Positions 20,479 to 29,944 of a stretch of 64,000 bases of DNA are shown piece after piece. The position numbers were made by a program, and so were the translations under genes. The stretch is taken from assembly GCA_003116975.1 (NCBI GenBank), contig BGKB01000064.1, positions 124,001 to 188,000 on the forward strand, given 5' to 3'. Positions within the stretch are counted from its first letter, which is position 1; each line of letters begins with the position of its first letter. The DNA is from Aurantiochytrium sp. KH105. Its lineage: Eukaryota > Sar > Bigyra > Thraustochytrida > Thraustochytriidae. Under the pieces are notes generated by a model. That model saw only the letters and a program-made list of their open reading frames with translations, was not told the origin of the DNA and searched no databases.

Positions 20479-21399
20479 CGCGGCGGTTCTGCGCGCGGGG
20501 CGCTCTTCACTTCACTGCAGCAGAGGCTATTTCCGCAGGCCCGTCGCGCGGACCTCGAGGCAATCCAGGCCCGTCGCGCTCTCTCCCGCCTCGGGCTCTG
20601 GTCGCCTCGCCTGGCCTGGCCCTGCCTTCGTGGTCGCCAGCCAGCGGAATCGGGTCTGCGCCGCGCCCGATCCCGTGGCTCTGGCGCGCTCGGCCGAGTT
20701 GGTGGCCCACGCACAAGCGGCCTATTTGCGCAACCCAGTTTGGTTGGGCCACTTCGGCACACACCCCATTGCGCCGCAATAGTGCCGTTGAGAGCGGGCA
20801 ACGCGCAGCAGCTCAGTCTCAACTGCAGTGACGACGTGGAGCAGAAAGAAGCAGGTAGTACCACCCACCCACGCCCGAATGGATGAACGAACTCGCCGGC
20901 CACGGCTGGAAAGGGGGAAAAGGAGAAGGCCCAAGGTGCCCACCGGGCTAGCCGAGTCGCTGGGACGCGACAATCCCAGTTTGTCGGGCAGACACGCAGA
21001 CAGACGGACGCGGAGCGAGGGGGAAGCGAGCAGGGGAAGGGAACGCTAGGAAGACGTTGCCTCGTCTGGCAGCTTGCTTTCAAGGCAAGGCGAGCTGGAC
21101 GAGCGTGTAAACCTAGGCTGACCTCCCTTGCGCACGAGAGGAGAGGACCAACACAGAGAAGCTGACCTCGCCCGTGCGTGTTGGGTCGCGTCGGCGGCGG
21201 CAACGACCTGCCTGCATTGTTTCTGCAGACAGTGCGGACAAGCGACTAGGCGCTGTACATTCCGCCTGTCCTGCCCTGAGTTGCCCTGCCTTTTCCAAAG
21301 GAGGGCGGCTAAACGTTTGTCTGCACTGTATCTAACGCGAGTGACTCAGCACAGGCGGGTGGACGACGGCGAGAAAGCGAGCGCTTTCCGGAGAATACA
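20479..21399. other. Divergent spacer, NOL6 / TMEM216
   Basis: 921 bases between two divergent starts. Chance ORFs on both strands are Arg/Pro-rich and lack domain character. I see no RNA gene and no convincing repeat. Both promoters and possibly a 5' untranslated exon of TMEM216 should lie here. Confidence 0.55.
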
Positions 21400-21819
21400 A
21401 TGGGCGACCAAATATTGTCCTCGCTGCCACTACAGATAATGCTCTTCTTCAATGGTACCTTTTCGTTACTCTTTGTGGCACTCGAGGCCATCTCCTTCAT
21501 CTACAAGGGAAACAACTTTTTATATCCAGATGGCGTGCTCGGAATGGAGATTTTCTTTCTCATCGTGTATCTTGGGCTGGAGAAAGCACGAATCTTCCAG
21601 GCATCAAAGGGAAATAAGATTGAGGAGGCAGGCCCTTTCGTGTGGGCCTTTGTTTTCTCTGGAGGTATTATGCTGATTCATTTGTTTTATTTTCAGCTGC
21701 AGACATATGTACTGCGCATGGACCGTATTCTTAACGGCATGGGCATGATCTTTGTTGCAATCGAGGTTGTTCTTATGATCTTTACCTCGCTCACATTTCT
21801 CCGATCAGCAAAAATGTAG
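21400..21819 (+). CDS. TMEM216: TMEM216-like ciliary transition-zone protein
   Basis: A 139-residue protein with four hydrophobic helices (about residues 8-34, 42-62, 76-100 and 108-132). It matches the Transmemb_17 (TMEM216/TMEM80) family. Diagnostic runs are SLPLQIMLFFNGTF at the first helix, IVYLGLEKARIFQASKGN after the second and FQLQTYVLRMDRILNGMG before the fourth, as in human TMEM216 (LPLQILLFFNG, YLGIEVIRLF, LQTYVLRLE). TMEM216 belongs to the MKS/B9 module that builds the ciliary transition zone, so its presence implies flagellated cells in the life cycle. TMEM80 is the alternative member, and the high identity around LPLQI favours TMEM216. Single exon. It converges on the UBX gene. 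Confidence 0.87.
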   Translation: MGDQILSSLPLQIMLFFNGTFSLLFVALEAISFIYKGNNFLYPDGVLGMEIFFLIVYLGLEKARIFQASKGNKIEEAGPFVWAFVFSGGIMLIHLFYFQLQTYVLRMDRILNGMGMIFVAIEVVLMIFTSLTFLRSAKM

Positions 21820-22038
21820 ATGCATGCGATCACAAATGAAACCAACGATTTTGTTTTCCCCTTTTCTCGTGAATCATTCCAGGTCTTTCCTTTGGCAACT
21901 GTGGTAATGGTGGCGGTGGTGGTGCTCTTGTCAATAATAGCAATGCTTGAGGGTAAGCATCAACATCTTGTCCAGCGCCAAGACCTTTTCCAATTCAAGC
22001 TCGAAGTAAATAAATAACTTGTGCAATCAAGATTACGC

Positions 22039-23745
22039 CTAGGACATGTAATCTTTTACATAGAGCACCGCATTTGGAACCCAGCCAGCCTCGCGCATCG
22101 AAAGTTCGCACCGAGATGCAAAGTCTCTGCCTCTTTCACCAGGCATGGCCGATCGCAACGAGAATTGACCAAATCGTAGCTTGGTAGCCGAGCAGCAAAG
22201 TAGCTGACACGCATCTGCGACAGTCTGCTCCGCATTGAGCTTAATCACGCAAGTCTGCGAATGCTCGTCTACGGTGAAGTGTACAAGTAATGACACGTTC
22301 AAAGGCTCCTGCAGACTACAAATTGTCTTGGGCACCTTGGCCAAAGGCGCTGATCTGTCGCAAGATGCGCCTTTGCTTGCCAACCCAGCGCTGTCATCAT
22401 TCTTTGCATTTCCAGAAGCTGCAAAGAATCGCTCCAAGCTTTCACGCGGCCGAACAATTTCGCCATCGCGAATCACATACTTTGGTACTTGCTGAGCCAC
22501 CTCCTTGGGCCCCAGTCTTCGGACGCCAGTTTGCCCGGCAATTAAAGTGCGCGTCGCTGGGTCATGGATCTCACCGCGATGATCTTGAATTGCAAAGGCG
22601 ACCCCAGCGGGATGAGACGTTTTGAACTCGCTTGGGAAATAGCCGTCTTCGACGTCGTGCATGAATGCTTTGCCACTCGGCTCGTCGAACGGACGGAAAA
22701 CTCCATCGCCGCTAAGAATACCGTTCTTGAACACCAAGAGGTCTAATGTTGTTCGACAATCACTAAGCCCAAACACGCGCGATTGACGATCTCGTTGGAT
22801 GACGCCACTGGGACCTGCCAATGCATTGAGTTCCTCGAGGGCGCGCAAAAGCCTGTCAAAGTTAATAGGAGCCGGCTCGCCGTCGCCGCCTCGCCACTCC
22901 ATGCCATAATCGCGAAGGAATCGTTTCATTTCCGCATTCTCGCGGCGCAGCTCATTGAGCTCCACGTCAGAGGCGCTGTCCGCTTGCGATTGGTTCTGCG
23001 CGAGCTCAACCATTTCAGAAGTACGAAGTCTATGGTTTTCGCGCGAGAGCCTCACAATCTCTTGCTCAAGATCTGCAACTTTTCGCGAAAGCTGTTTGCG
23101 CGCCGATTCGACTTGCGAGAGTCGCGAAGCCATCGAGGATACCAGGGCGGAGGATTCTTCATCCTTGGCCTCAGCCCGAGATAATTTTCTGGTGCTCGTG
23201 TTTGTAGATTTGAGCCCAAGCGAAGAGCGTGGCCTCCCGTCAAAAGAAGGGCGTCGCGAAATTTCGTCTTCCTCTCCCCGGAGAGGTAGGTCGCCCGCAT
23301 GTCGGTCGAGCATTCTTTCCAGAAAAGACTTGCTTGCGGTGGCGCTCCGGTCTAAGCGCAATTGAGGAGGCAGCATGGGCGCTGGGGCGGCTTTGCCATT
23401 GGCATTTGCTTCCATCATGGACGCGTGCGCGGCGAGACTGGATGATCCTGATGCTCTTCGCGCTGATGCGGCCGCGCCTGGAGATGATAGGCCCAAGCTT
23501 GACGGCGATTTGGTTTGCATCTTGGCTGAAGGAGAAGGAGAAGGAGAAAGAGAAGAAGTTGGTGATGATAATGATGATGATTTTGATGATGATAAAGATG
23601 CTGACGAGGATTTCGAAGAACCGCCAAGGGGCAGGGAGCCTGACTTATTCGCTGCTGCGACCATGGCCGCCTGGCGTCGCACAGCCTCGCGCTGCTGCTT
23701 GTATCTTCTCTTGCGCGCCTCGAAGTCACTCAGCGAGACCGACAT
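22039..23745 (-). CDS. SEP- and UBX-domain p97/CDC48 adaptor, UBXN11-like
   Basis: A 568-residue protein. The N-terminus is basic, followed by Ser/Pro-rich low complexity to about 190 and a coiled coil at about 200-280 (QVESARKQLSRKVADLEQEI). A SEP domain sits at about 330-395: LLVFKNGILSGDGVFRPFDEP, then MHDVEDGYFPSEFK. The C-terminal 95 residues have the beta-grasp pattern of a UBX domain (CVIKLNAEQTVADACQLLCC, then FSLRSAMPGERG). SEP plus UBX identifies p97/CDC48 cofactors. An N-terminal coiled coil and no UBA domain fit UBXN11 (Socius) better than p47/NSFL1C. The FPR-type loop of UBX that docks p97 is not obvious, so p97 binding needs testing. A GAGAAG repeat near 23530-23550 encodes part of the Ser-rich segment. 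Confidence 0.82.
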   Translation of the reverse strand: MSVSLSDFEARKRRYKQQREAVRRQAAMVAAANKSGSLPLGGSSKSSSASLSSSKSSSLSSPTSSLSPSPSPSAKMQTKSPSSLGLSSPGAAASARRASGSSSLAAHASMMEANANGKAAPAPMLPPQLRLDRSATASKSFLERMLDRHAGDLPLRGEEDEISRRPSFDGRPRSSLGLKSTNTSTRKLSRAEAKDEESSALVSSMASRLSQVESARKQLSRKVADLEQEIVRLSRENHRLRTSEMVELAQNQSQADSASDVELNELRRENAEMKRFLRDYGMEWRGGDGEPAPINFDRLLRALEELNALAGPSGVIQRDRQSRVFGLSDCRTTLDLLVFKNGILSGDGVFRPFDEPSGKAFMHDVEDGYFPSEFKTSHPAGVAFAIQDHRGEIHDPATRTLIAGQTGVRRLGPKEVAQQVPKYVIRDGEIVRPRESLERFFAASGNAKNDDSAGLASKGASCDRSAPLAKVPKTICSLQEPLNVSLLVHFTVDEHSQTCVIKLNAEQTVADACQLLCCSATKLRFGQFSLRSAMPGERGRDFASRCELSMREAGWVPNAVLYVKDYMS

Positions 23746-24012
23746 TGTTCGCAGCCTCTCCTCTCCCGTGCTTGCAGGTTATCCTACTTTGCAGCACTTG
23801 TCTCGCTTCGCCAAGCAGATCGCCACACGCAAAGAGCAGGCGCTGCCAATCTTGTTGCTGTGATTCCTTTTCGCGGGACTTTATTTACAACCTTGCGCGG
23901 CACCGCGTCGGCCGCGCCACATTCCCCTGAACGGATCATTTCATTTCATTTCCATTTATTTTCATTTTTATTTTTTTAGTCACTGTCAACGTCATAGTCG
24001 GGGTTCGTATAC

Positions 24013-27000
24013 TTAGCCGCCACCCGCAGCAGCGGCCTTTTTGCTTGCCTCCCACTTGGCGTAAAGGTCGCGAATCCGCATGTCAACGTAGCCATCCTGG
24101 TACTCTGCATTCTCCTTGGCAAGATAGATCTTGTAGCGGTAGGAAATGGTGTTACGGATGCACGAGGCCATCATCTCACGCGTGGGACGGTGCTTGCACG
24201 AGCTCCACTTCTTCTCAATGTACTTGTTGAGCTCGCGCTTATTGGCTGCGTGCCGCTTTTCGGCATAGTTGTGGAGCCAGGCATTCTTCAGAATGGATGC
24301 CTTGCTGAGCATGAGGTCACCCTTGAACTCCTCGCAGGGATCGTAGTCACTGGGGCGCTGTTTCTCTTCAATCTCCGTGAAAACCATGCGCCAGTCGCCA
24401 TATGAATCGCCGCGACGCATGCGCGCAAAGGCTTGCGGCATGTCGTTCACTTCCAAGACAAGACCCTTGAGGGATGTCAAAAAGGCCTCCTTCTCTTCCT
24501 TGAGCTCGTCCACAGCTGGAAAGGCGTCCTTGGGATTGATCCGACGCAGGCCGCTCAGATGAATTTGGTACTTTGTGTCGAGAAACATGTTGAGCGAGAC
24601 CAAGTGGTACGAATCGTGCGGCCGCGAGACGTTGCCATTCTTTTGGATCATGTGACGGCGCGCAGCACGAAAGACGAGCTCGCCGACCCGCTTGGCATAC
24701 GTATCAAAAACAGAGCTCAGGTAACGTGAGCCGAGCATGTTTGCAGAGGCCTGCTGATCTTCAAAGTCGTCAAACGTGCTGTAGTACTCATTGAGCAAAA
24801 AGCTGTCGCCCGTGTAGAACTCGTCGGGCTCCCACTTTTCGAGGGGTTCCTCCAGCAATCCGGCAGCAAGATCGCCAATGGGTGCTTCACCATCGGACGC
24901 CTCATCGTACGCGCCAAGGTCAGAGTCATCCGCGGCAGCAGCGGCAGGGTTACCACCGAGGACATCAGGACTTGCGCCCACTGCGGCGGTCGCAGCCGAG
25001 AGAGACGCGGCCGCATCGGCCTGCTCCTGCAACACAGCATCCAGCCCAAGGTCAACGTTGACAAGAGCATCATCATCGTCGTCGTCGTCATCGTCGTTGG
25101 CGGCAGCAGTTGTGGCAGCTGCTTCTTGGCCGGCGGCTTCTTGGCCCGCTGCGCCGTCCGCGCCCAGCGAGCCCGATGCACCTGCCTCCGAAGCAGTGTT
25201 CGTCGTGACCCGTGCCGCGCGAGGTGCACTTGCATCCTGTACGATTTTGGAAGAGCGCACAAAGCCACGGTGGTAAAAGACAAAGTACGGACGCGTCGTT
25301 GCGACCAGGAGAAACACCTTCATATCCCACCACTTGTTGTCAAAAAGCTGACGATTGTGGATGAACTTTTGCGCAATAACTTCACCCTTGCGTGACTTGC
25401 CGCACTCACCAAAGTCCTCGCGCAGCTCTTCAATGGTCGAGTAAAGGCGCACGTTATCACCTCCGACGCTGTCGATGGGCTTGAGCAGCCAGCGCTGCTT
25501 TGATTTGACCTGGAAAAAGGCCTTGCAGTCATCGTAATTGTAAAGCATGTATGTGGACGGCATGTACCGAAGTTTGCGCGCATCGCAGCCGTGGCTATTG
25601 AAAAAATCGACTTGAGCCATGACCGACTCGCCCTTGTGGCCAGCGAGCGTTTCGAGGCCCTCGACGCCGTTGACGTGATCGTTGAACTTTTCCAGCGAGC
25701 CGGTCTTGCCAGTGTACTTGGCAAAACGCCTGTTAGCAATCTTGAGGGGCGCACTGTAGTCGCGATTGTTCTTGAACTCTTGGCACGGGTTGTACACCAC
25801 GCGCGTTTGCTCCTCCTCCAATTCGTTAAAGATCATCTCGAAGCTGCCGTAGCGGTCACCATAGCGCATGAGCGTGTAGAATTGAGGGTTTTCGTGTGTC
25901 TGCTGCGCCAAGTTAAAGTACTCTTCGACCATTTGACGCGAATCAAAGTTAATACTCCAGGTAAAGCCAGGGTATCCGTTCGATTCGATGAACCACGTGT
26001 GGTAGGCGGCGTCAATCATGAAATCAATACCAAAGATGTGGAAGGTGCCCTTGCGCTTGATGAACTTGGGCCGCGCTGACTGGAAGATGAGGAGGGCCAC
26101 CTTTTTGATGTATGGATTAAGCATCGTCTCGACATAATGCGCACCGGTCTTGTCGTGCTCGCGGAGATGGTCTTGCATCATGGCAAATGGCCAAATATGG
26201 TCCGACAGCTTGAATCCCTTCTTCATACTCTGGAAATGGGTGTTGGTCAAATACACGCGGCGATCCTTTGACATGGGCGCGTACTCGGCGAGTGCGCGCC
26301 GCAGATAACCCTCGTGGTACCACACCAAGTAGGGGTTGCTCGAAGAGATGAGCATGTAAACGCGGACGTCAAACTTGCACTTTTTCAGCAAGAGCGGTTT
26401 CTCGAGGTACTCTTGCACGAGGTAGCGCTCTGTGGGCTTCCAGGTGGCTCTTTTGCAGGGGAAAAACTGCGGCACCTTGCTCATCACACTGGCCACCTCT
26501 GAGTGAAAGGTAATACCCTGACCCTGCGAACCCGTTTCGGGCTTGAGGAGCCAGGTAATTCCGTTGGCCTCGAGACGCGCCAAGTCGTGACACTCATCAT
26601 CGCGATACAAGCGGTACGACATGGGCGAAATACCGAGATCGTTGTACTTGCACCCGTATTTGCGCACAAAACTCTCCTTCACCTTGAGCTGCTGACCCTT
26701 GTTGCCACCAATCGCGTCACCACCTTGGAAGGCCGTCAGATAGCTCTTGCCCTCGTAGTCTTCGTAAATGTTCTTGTAGAGATCTGGCCGGATCTTTTGC
26801 ATGTGATTCAGCTGCGTCGTGTCTGTCATGAGAAAGGTCACGCGGTAGTTGATCGACTTGTACGTGTCACCGTTCTGAGCAGCGCGAAAGCGCATTTGCC
26901 AACCACGATCCAAAAGATCCTCGATGGCAAGACCACGGCAACCATCACGCAGACAGCCAAAAGTGCGCACAGCGCGCGTGTCTTCCGGTCGCATCTTACG

Positions 27001-29217
27001 CACGGCGGGCCTGCGAATCTGCACCAGATCGGCAGGCGTCTTTGACATGTACTGCGGAGGATCGAGGCCAGGCAAGCGCTTCACTTTGACGGTGCTCTCG
27101 TTGGTGATTTTGTGCTGGTGCACATGGATAAGGTCGAGCAAGTCCTCCGGCTCGATCGAAGACTGGACCCATCTTGGGTCATAGCTTGGTCCCGCAGCTG
27201 ACTTGCTGCGTCCCGAATGAGAACCAAGTGTAGTGACGAAAACGCCAACAAGACCCAGTACGAGGAAACCGGCGGTCAAGGCAATGATACCGAGCCTGGC
27301 AATGGCCATCTTCACGGCGCGCGGCATCGGGGCCGCGGCTGCGCCTTTCTTACCCTTTTTCCCCTTTTTCCCGGCTGGTGTCTTTTTGCCTTGTGCGGCG
27401 CGCCACCTTTGAATCTCTTCAATGTCCTTGCGAACCTTCAGAGAGAGTCCAGATGTTGCCACGCCTTGAAAGGCTTCCTTTGGAGCCGTGATGAGCTTCT
27501 TGAGGCCGCTAAAGCGACTCTCGCCGCCCTTGCGCTTTGTAGAACGTTTTGATGAACGTGATGCACGACCGTCTGTCTTTTGCGAGCTGGCTTTGCCATT
27601 TTTGCGATGCTTGAGACCGTCGCGGTTCGCAGCGAGCTTACCGCTTTCCATTCTGTCATCGAATTCACTTTCGCTGTCGGAGCCAGAACCACTCGAAGTA
27701 TCTTCGTCTTCGGAAGACGAGGACTGGGAGTCTGATGCCTCATCCTGCTGCGCTTCGATATCAAAGTCGGATCTCTCTCCGCCGGAAGTGCTTCCGTCCT
27801 CGCCACCCTCGCCGTCGTCCTCGCCCGACGAGAAGGAAGAGTCATCTGCGTCACCCTTGACAGGTACCTTGACTTCGTCCGCGTCTTCCAAAGATCTCGA
27901 CCAGTCCGAGACCTCGGCCTCCTCGTCTTCTTCGTTGTGGCTCTCCTCCTCCGCCTCTTCTTCCGAGCCAGATCCGGATTGTTCCTCTGACTCTTCGCCG
28001 GAAGAGCCACTTCCTTCTTCTTCCTCCTCTTGCTCTGAAGCATTTTCCGAGCCTTCTTCTTCTTCGGAGCCTTCCTCGGATCCTTCTTCTTCTTCGGATC
28101 CTTCTTCTTCTTCGGATCCTTCTTCTTCTTCGGATCCTTCTTCTTCTTCGGATCCTTCTTCTTCTTCGGATCCTTCTTCTTCTTCGGATCCTTCTTCTTC
28201 TTCGGATCCTTCTTCTTCTTCGGATCCTTCTTCTTCAGATCCTTCCTCGGATCCTTCGTCGGACCCTTCTTCCTCCTCAGATTCCTCAGATTCCTCTTCC
28301 TCTTCAGAGCCTTCGTCATCTTCGGATCCTTCATCAGATCCTTCGGATCCCTCTTCTTCCTCAGATCCCTCTTCTTCTTCGGATCCCTCCTCTTCTTCGG
28401 ACCCCTCCTCTTCTTCGGATCCGGATCCATCTTCTTCTGACCCTTCTTCTTCTTCTTCAGACCCTTCTTCTTCTTCGGATCCTTCTTCTTCTTCAGATCC
28501 TTCTTCTTCTTCAGATCCTTCTTCCTCTGCATCCTCCCCAGATTGCTCCTCCTCGTCGTCAGACTTTTCGTCTTCCTTAGCGTCGGAGTCGTCGTTGGCA
28601 TCATCGTTTTCATCTTCTTCCTCGGCACTTGCGTCGGAGGCTTCTTTTGCGTCCTCCTCTTCTTCGCGATCCACTTCTTTTTCGCCATCGTCCTGCTGTT
28701 CCTCTGCGTTGGCATTGTCATTGCCGGAAGGAGCAGTGTCGGCAGCTTCTTGGTCGCGAACAAGCTCAGAGGTTGCTGAGTTGTCAACAAGTCCTACGCT
28801 TTCTTCTTGCATGCCGGAGGCCGGGGCAGCGACCAACTCGGAATCATTGTCAGCATTTGCATGTGGGTTCTCGTCTTCCGCAGCGGACGAACCGGTAGCA
28901 ACAGCAGCAACCTCATCAAGAGGCGCGGCTTTGCTCTGAAGAACAGCGCCATCTTCTACGGGGATTTCCGGTGGTGTCTGTTCATCGGGAACTGGCGCGG
29001 CCGCGACTTGTGGCGTCGCGACGGACAGCTCCTTTTTCGTCGTCGATGCTGTTGAATCCGGGGTCTTCTTCTTCTTCTTCGTTTTGGCCTTGGTCTCGGA
29101 AACCTCCTTTGACATCTTGCTGCTGCTGCTCTTGGACGACGACGACTTGGACTTGACCTTGTCGCTCTTGGCCTTGGCCTGCGCACTGTCTTTGGTCTTG
29201 GACTTGCCCATCTTCAC
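24013..29217 (-). CDS. Giant acidic type II membrane protein with two TTL-like ATP-grasp domains
   Basis: A 1734-residue single exon. Residues 1-95 are Lys/Ser-rich and 100-560 extremely acidic, with tandem GSEEEE repeats at about 225-395. A basic segment (KKGKKGKKG) precedes one hydrophobic helix at about 636-660, so the positive-inside rule puts the C-terminal 1070 residues outside the cytosol. Domain A (about 690-1110) has tubulin-tyrosine-ligase family marks: WLLKPETGSQGQGI, YLVQEYLEKPLLLKKCKFDVRVYML, FGIDFMID and FIESNGYPG. Domain B (about 1190-1640) has WLLKPIDSVGGDN, IAQKFIHNRQLFDNKWWDMKVF and LVLEVNDMP, and is split by an acidic Ala/Asp insertion at about 1320-1440. The family ligates amino acids to protein carboxylates. 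The substrate here is unknown, and an exoplasmic location would exclude tubulin. Orientation is inferred, not proven. Confidence 0.88.
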   Translation of the reverse strand: MKMGKSKTKDSAQAKAKSDKVKSKSSSSKSSSSKMSKEVSETKAKTKKKKKTPDSTASTTKKELSVATPQVAAAPVPDEQTPPEIPVEDGAVLQSKAAPLDEVAAVATGSSAAEDENPHANADNDSELVAAPASGMQEESVGLVDNSATSELVRDQEAADTAPSGNDNANAEEQQDDGEKEVDREEEEDAKEASDASAEEEDENDDANDDSDAKEDEKSDDEEEQSGEDAEEEGSEEEEGSEEEEGSEEEEGSEEEEEGSEEDGSGSEEEEGSEEEEGSEEEEGSEEEEGSEGSDEGSEDDEGSEEEEESEESEEEEGSDEGSEEGSEEEGSEEEEGSEEEEGSEEEEGSEEEEGSEEEEGSEEEEGSEEEEGSEEEEGSEEGSEEEEGSENASEQEEEEEGSGSSGEESEEQSGSGSEEEAEEESHNEEDEEAEVSDWSRSLEDADEVKVPVKGDADDSSFSSGEDDGEGGEDGSTSGGERSDFDIEAQQDEASDSQSSSSEDEDTSSGSGSDSESEFDDRMESGKLAANRDGLKHRKNGKASSQKTDGRASRSSKRSTKRKGGESRFSGLKKLITAPKEAFQGVATSGLSLKVRKDIEEIQRWRAAQGKKTPAGKKGKKGKKGAAAAPMPRAVKMAIARLGIIALTAGFLVLGLVGVFVTTLGSHSGRSKSAAGPSYDPRWVQSSIEPEDLLDLIHVHQHKITNESTVKVKRLPGLDPPQYMSKTPADLVQIRRPAVRKMRPEDTRAVRTFGCLRDGCRGLAIEDLLDRGWQMRFRAAQNGDTYKSINYRVTFLMTDTTQLNHMQKIRPDLYKNIYEDYEGKSYLTAFQGGDAIGGNKGQQLKVKESFVRKYGCKYNDLGISPMSYRLYRDDECHDLARLEANGITWLLKPETGSQGQGITFHSEVASVMSKVPQFFPCKRATWKPTERYLVQEYLEKPLLLKKCKFDVRVYMLISSSNPYLVWYHEGYLRRALAEYAPMSKDRRVYLTNTHFQSMKKGFKLSDHIWPFAMMQDHLREHDKTGAHYVETMLNPYIKKVALLIFQSARPKFIKRKGTFHIFGIDFMIDAAYHTWFIESNGYPGFTWSINFDSRQMVEEYFNLAQQTHENPQFYTLMRYGDRYGSFEMIFNELEEEQTRVVYNPCQEFKNNRDYSAPLKIANRRFAKYTGKTGSLEKFNDHVNGVEGLETLAGHKGESVMAQVDFFNSHGCDARKLRYMPSTYMLYNYDDCKAFFQVKSKQRWLLKPIDSVGGDNVRLYSTIEELREDFGECGKSRKGEVIAQKFIHNRQLFDNKWWDMKVFLLVATTRPYFVFYHRGFVRSSKIVQDASAPRAARVTTNTASEAGASGSLGADGAAGQEAAGQEAAATTAAANDDDDDDDDDALVNVDLGLDAVLQEQADAAASLSAATAAVGASPDVLGGNPAAAAADDSDLGAYDEASDGEAPIGDLAAGLLEEPLEKWEPDEFYTGDSFLLNEYYSTFDDFEDQQASANMLGSRYLSSVFDTYAKRVGELVFRAARRHMIQKNGNVSRPHDSYHLVSLNMFLDTKYQIHLSGLRRINPKDAFPAVDELKEEKEAFLTSLKGLVLEVNDMPQAFARMRRGDSYGDWRMVFTEIEEKQRPSDYDPCEEFKGDLMLSKASILKNAWLHNYAEKRHAANKRELNKYIEKKWSSCKHRPTREMMASCIRNTISYRYKIYLAKENAEYQDGYVDMRIRDLYAKWEASKKAAAAGGG
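28078..28239. repeat. 18-bp coding tandem repeat (GSEEEE), nine units
   Basis: Nine consecutive 18-bp units beginning GGATCC followed by CTT/TCTTC triplets. The first eight are identical in DNA, encoding Gly-Ser-Glu4 on the minus strand. Related, more diverged units flank it from about 28040 to 28530. Because the unit is a multiple of three, all reading frames stay open on both strands, which creates long spurious ORFs. Perfect DNA identity rather than only protein identity points to recent slippage or unequal exchange. Confidence 0.95.
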
Positions 29218-29545
29218 GACGCCGGCACAGCCCTCCTCCCTCGCCGCCCTCGCTCGTCGCGCGGGCGCGGCAAGTCAAGTCCAGCCAAGTCAAGGCCCTC
29301 CCGTCCTTTTGCAGGCCGCCAAGGTTGTGGCCCGCCGGCTACCCGGTAAACCGCGGCCGGCAAGCAAGCGAGGGTCGCGCGGATTCGGCCTCGCGCGGCG
29401 GCGAGGGGCGGGGCGCGGGCGGCGTCGCGGGGCCTCACGGGCCTGCGCGCCTGCCTGCCTGCCTGCCTCCCTCCCTCCTCCCTGCGCCCGCGCCGCGTGC
29501 AGGCGGCGTGGACGTCGCTCGCGCCGCAGGACTCGCTCCGGGTTT

Positions 29546-29580
29546 GCTCTGCTCTGCTCTGCTCTGCTCTGCTCTGCTCT
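29546..29580. repeat. GCTCT pentanucleotide repeat, seven units
   Basis: Seven perfect GCTCT units in the divergent spacer between the tandem-TTL gene and SRP19. Pyrimidine-rich on one strand. Confidence 0.95.
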
Positions 29581-29625
29581 GCTCCTCTGCGATTCAAACC
29601 AGCTCCGCCGCCGGCGCGCTATAAC

Positions 29626-29698
29626 CCACTTGCGGCCGCGCCGCGCAAGTCGGCCCCGCCCCGCCGCAAGTGGGGGCCTCCGCCCGCGCCACTTGCGG
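29626..29698. promoter_or_regulatory. Cluster of three CCACTTGCGG sites
   Basis: The 10-mer CCACTTGCGG occurs at 29626-29635 and 29689-29698, and its exact reverse complement CCGCAAGTGG at 29664-29673. Each contains a CACTTG/CAAGTG E-box core (CANNTG). Three identical 10-mers within 73 bases of a divergent promoter suggest a transcription-factor binding cluster. The factor and function are unknown. Confidence 0.5.
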
Positions 29699-29880
29699 CC
29701 GCCCAGATAGTCGATAGGGCTCCCGCGCAGAGAACGGCCCCGCCGTCGCGGAGGGTCAGGGAACGGAGGCGAACGCGGGAGTGGAACGCGGAAAGGAACG
29801 ACCCGGCGAGAGCGGCGAGACGCGGCGGGACCTCGCTCGAGCAGGCGCGGCGCGCGGCGCAGAGCAGATCGGGAGCGCGG

Positions 29881-29944
29881 CGCGGCGCGGCGCGGCGAGG
29901 CGAGGCGCGGCGAGGCGAGGCGAGGCGAGGCGAGGCGAGGCGAG
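29881..29944. repeat. CGCGG/CGAGG pentanucleotide repeat
   Basis: About twelve 5-bp units alternating CGCGG and CGAGG, about 220 bases upstream of the SRP19 start codon, probably in its promoter or 5' leader. Confidence 0.9.

Noticed and set aside
20205-21203. 332-codon minus-strand ORF upstream of NOL6
   Set aside because: Out of frame with NOL6 and composed of Arg/Pro/Ser low complexity.
28040-28530. Regular repeat array considered as CRISPR
   Set aside because: Units are contiguous, 18 bp and coding, with no spacers; the genome is eukaryotic.
27438-28939. 450-codon minus (KKKDP) and 483-codon plus (SSSDP) ORFs
   Set aside because: Both are generated by the 18-bp repeat and the acidic codons of the tandem-TTL gene.
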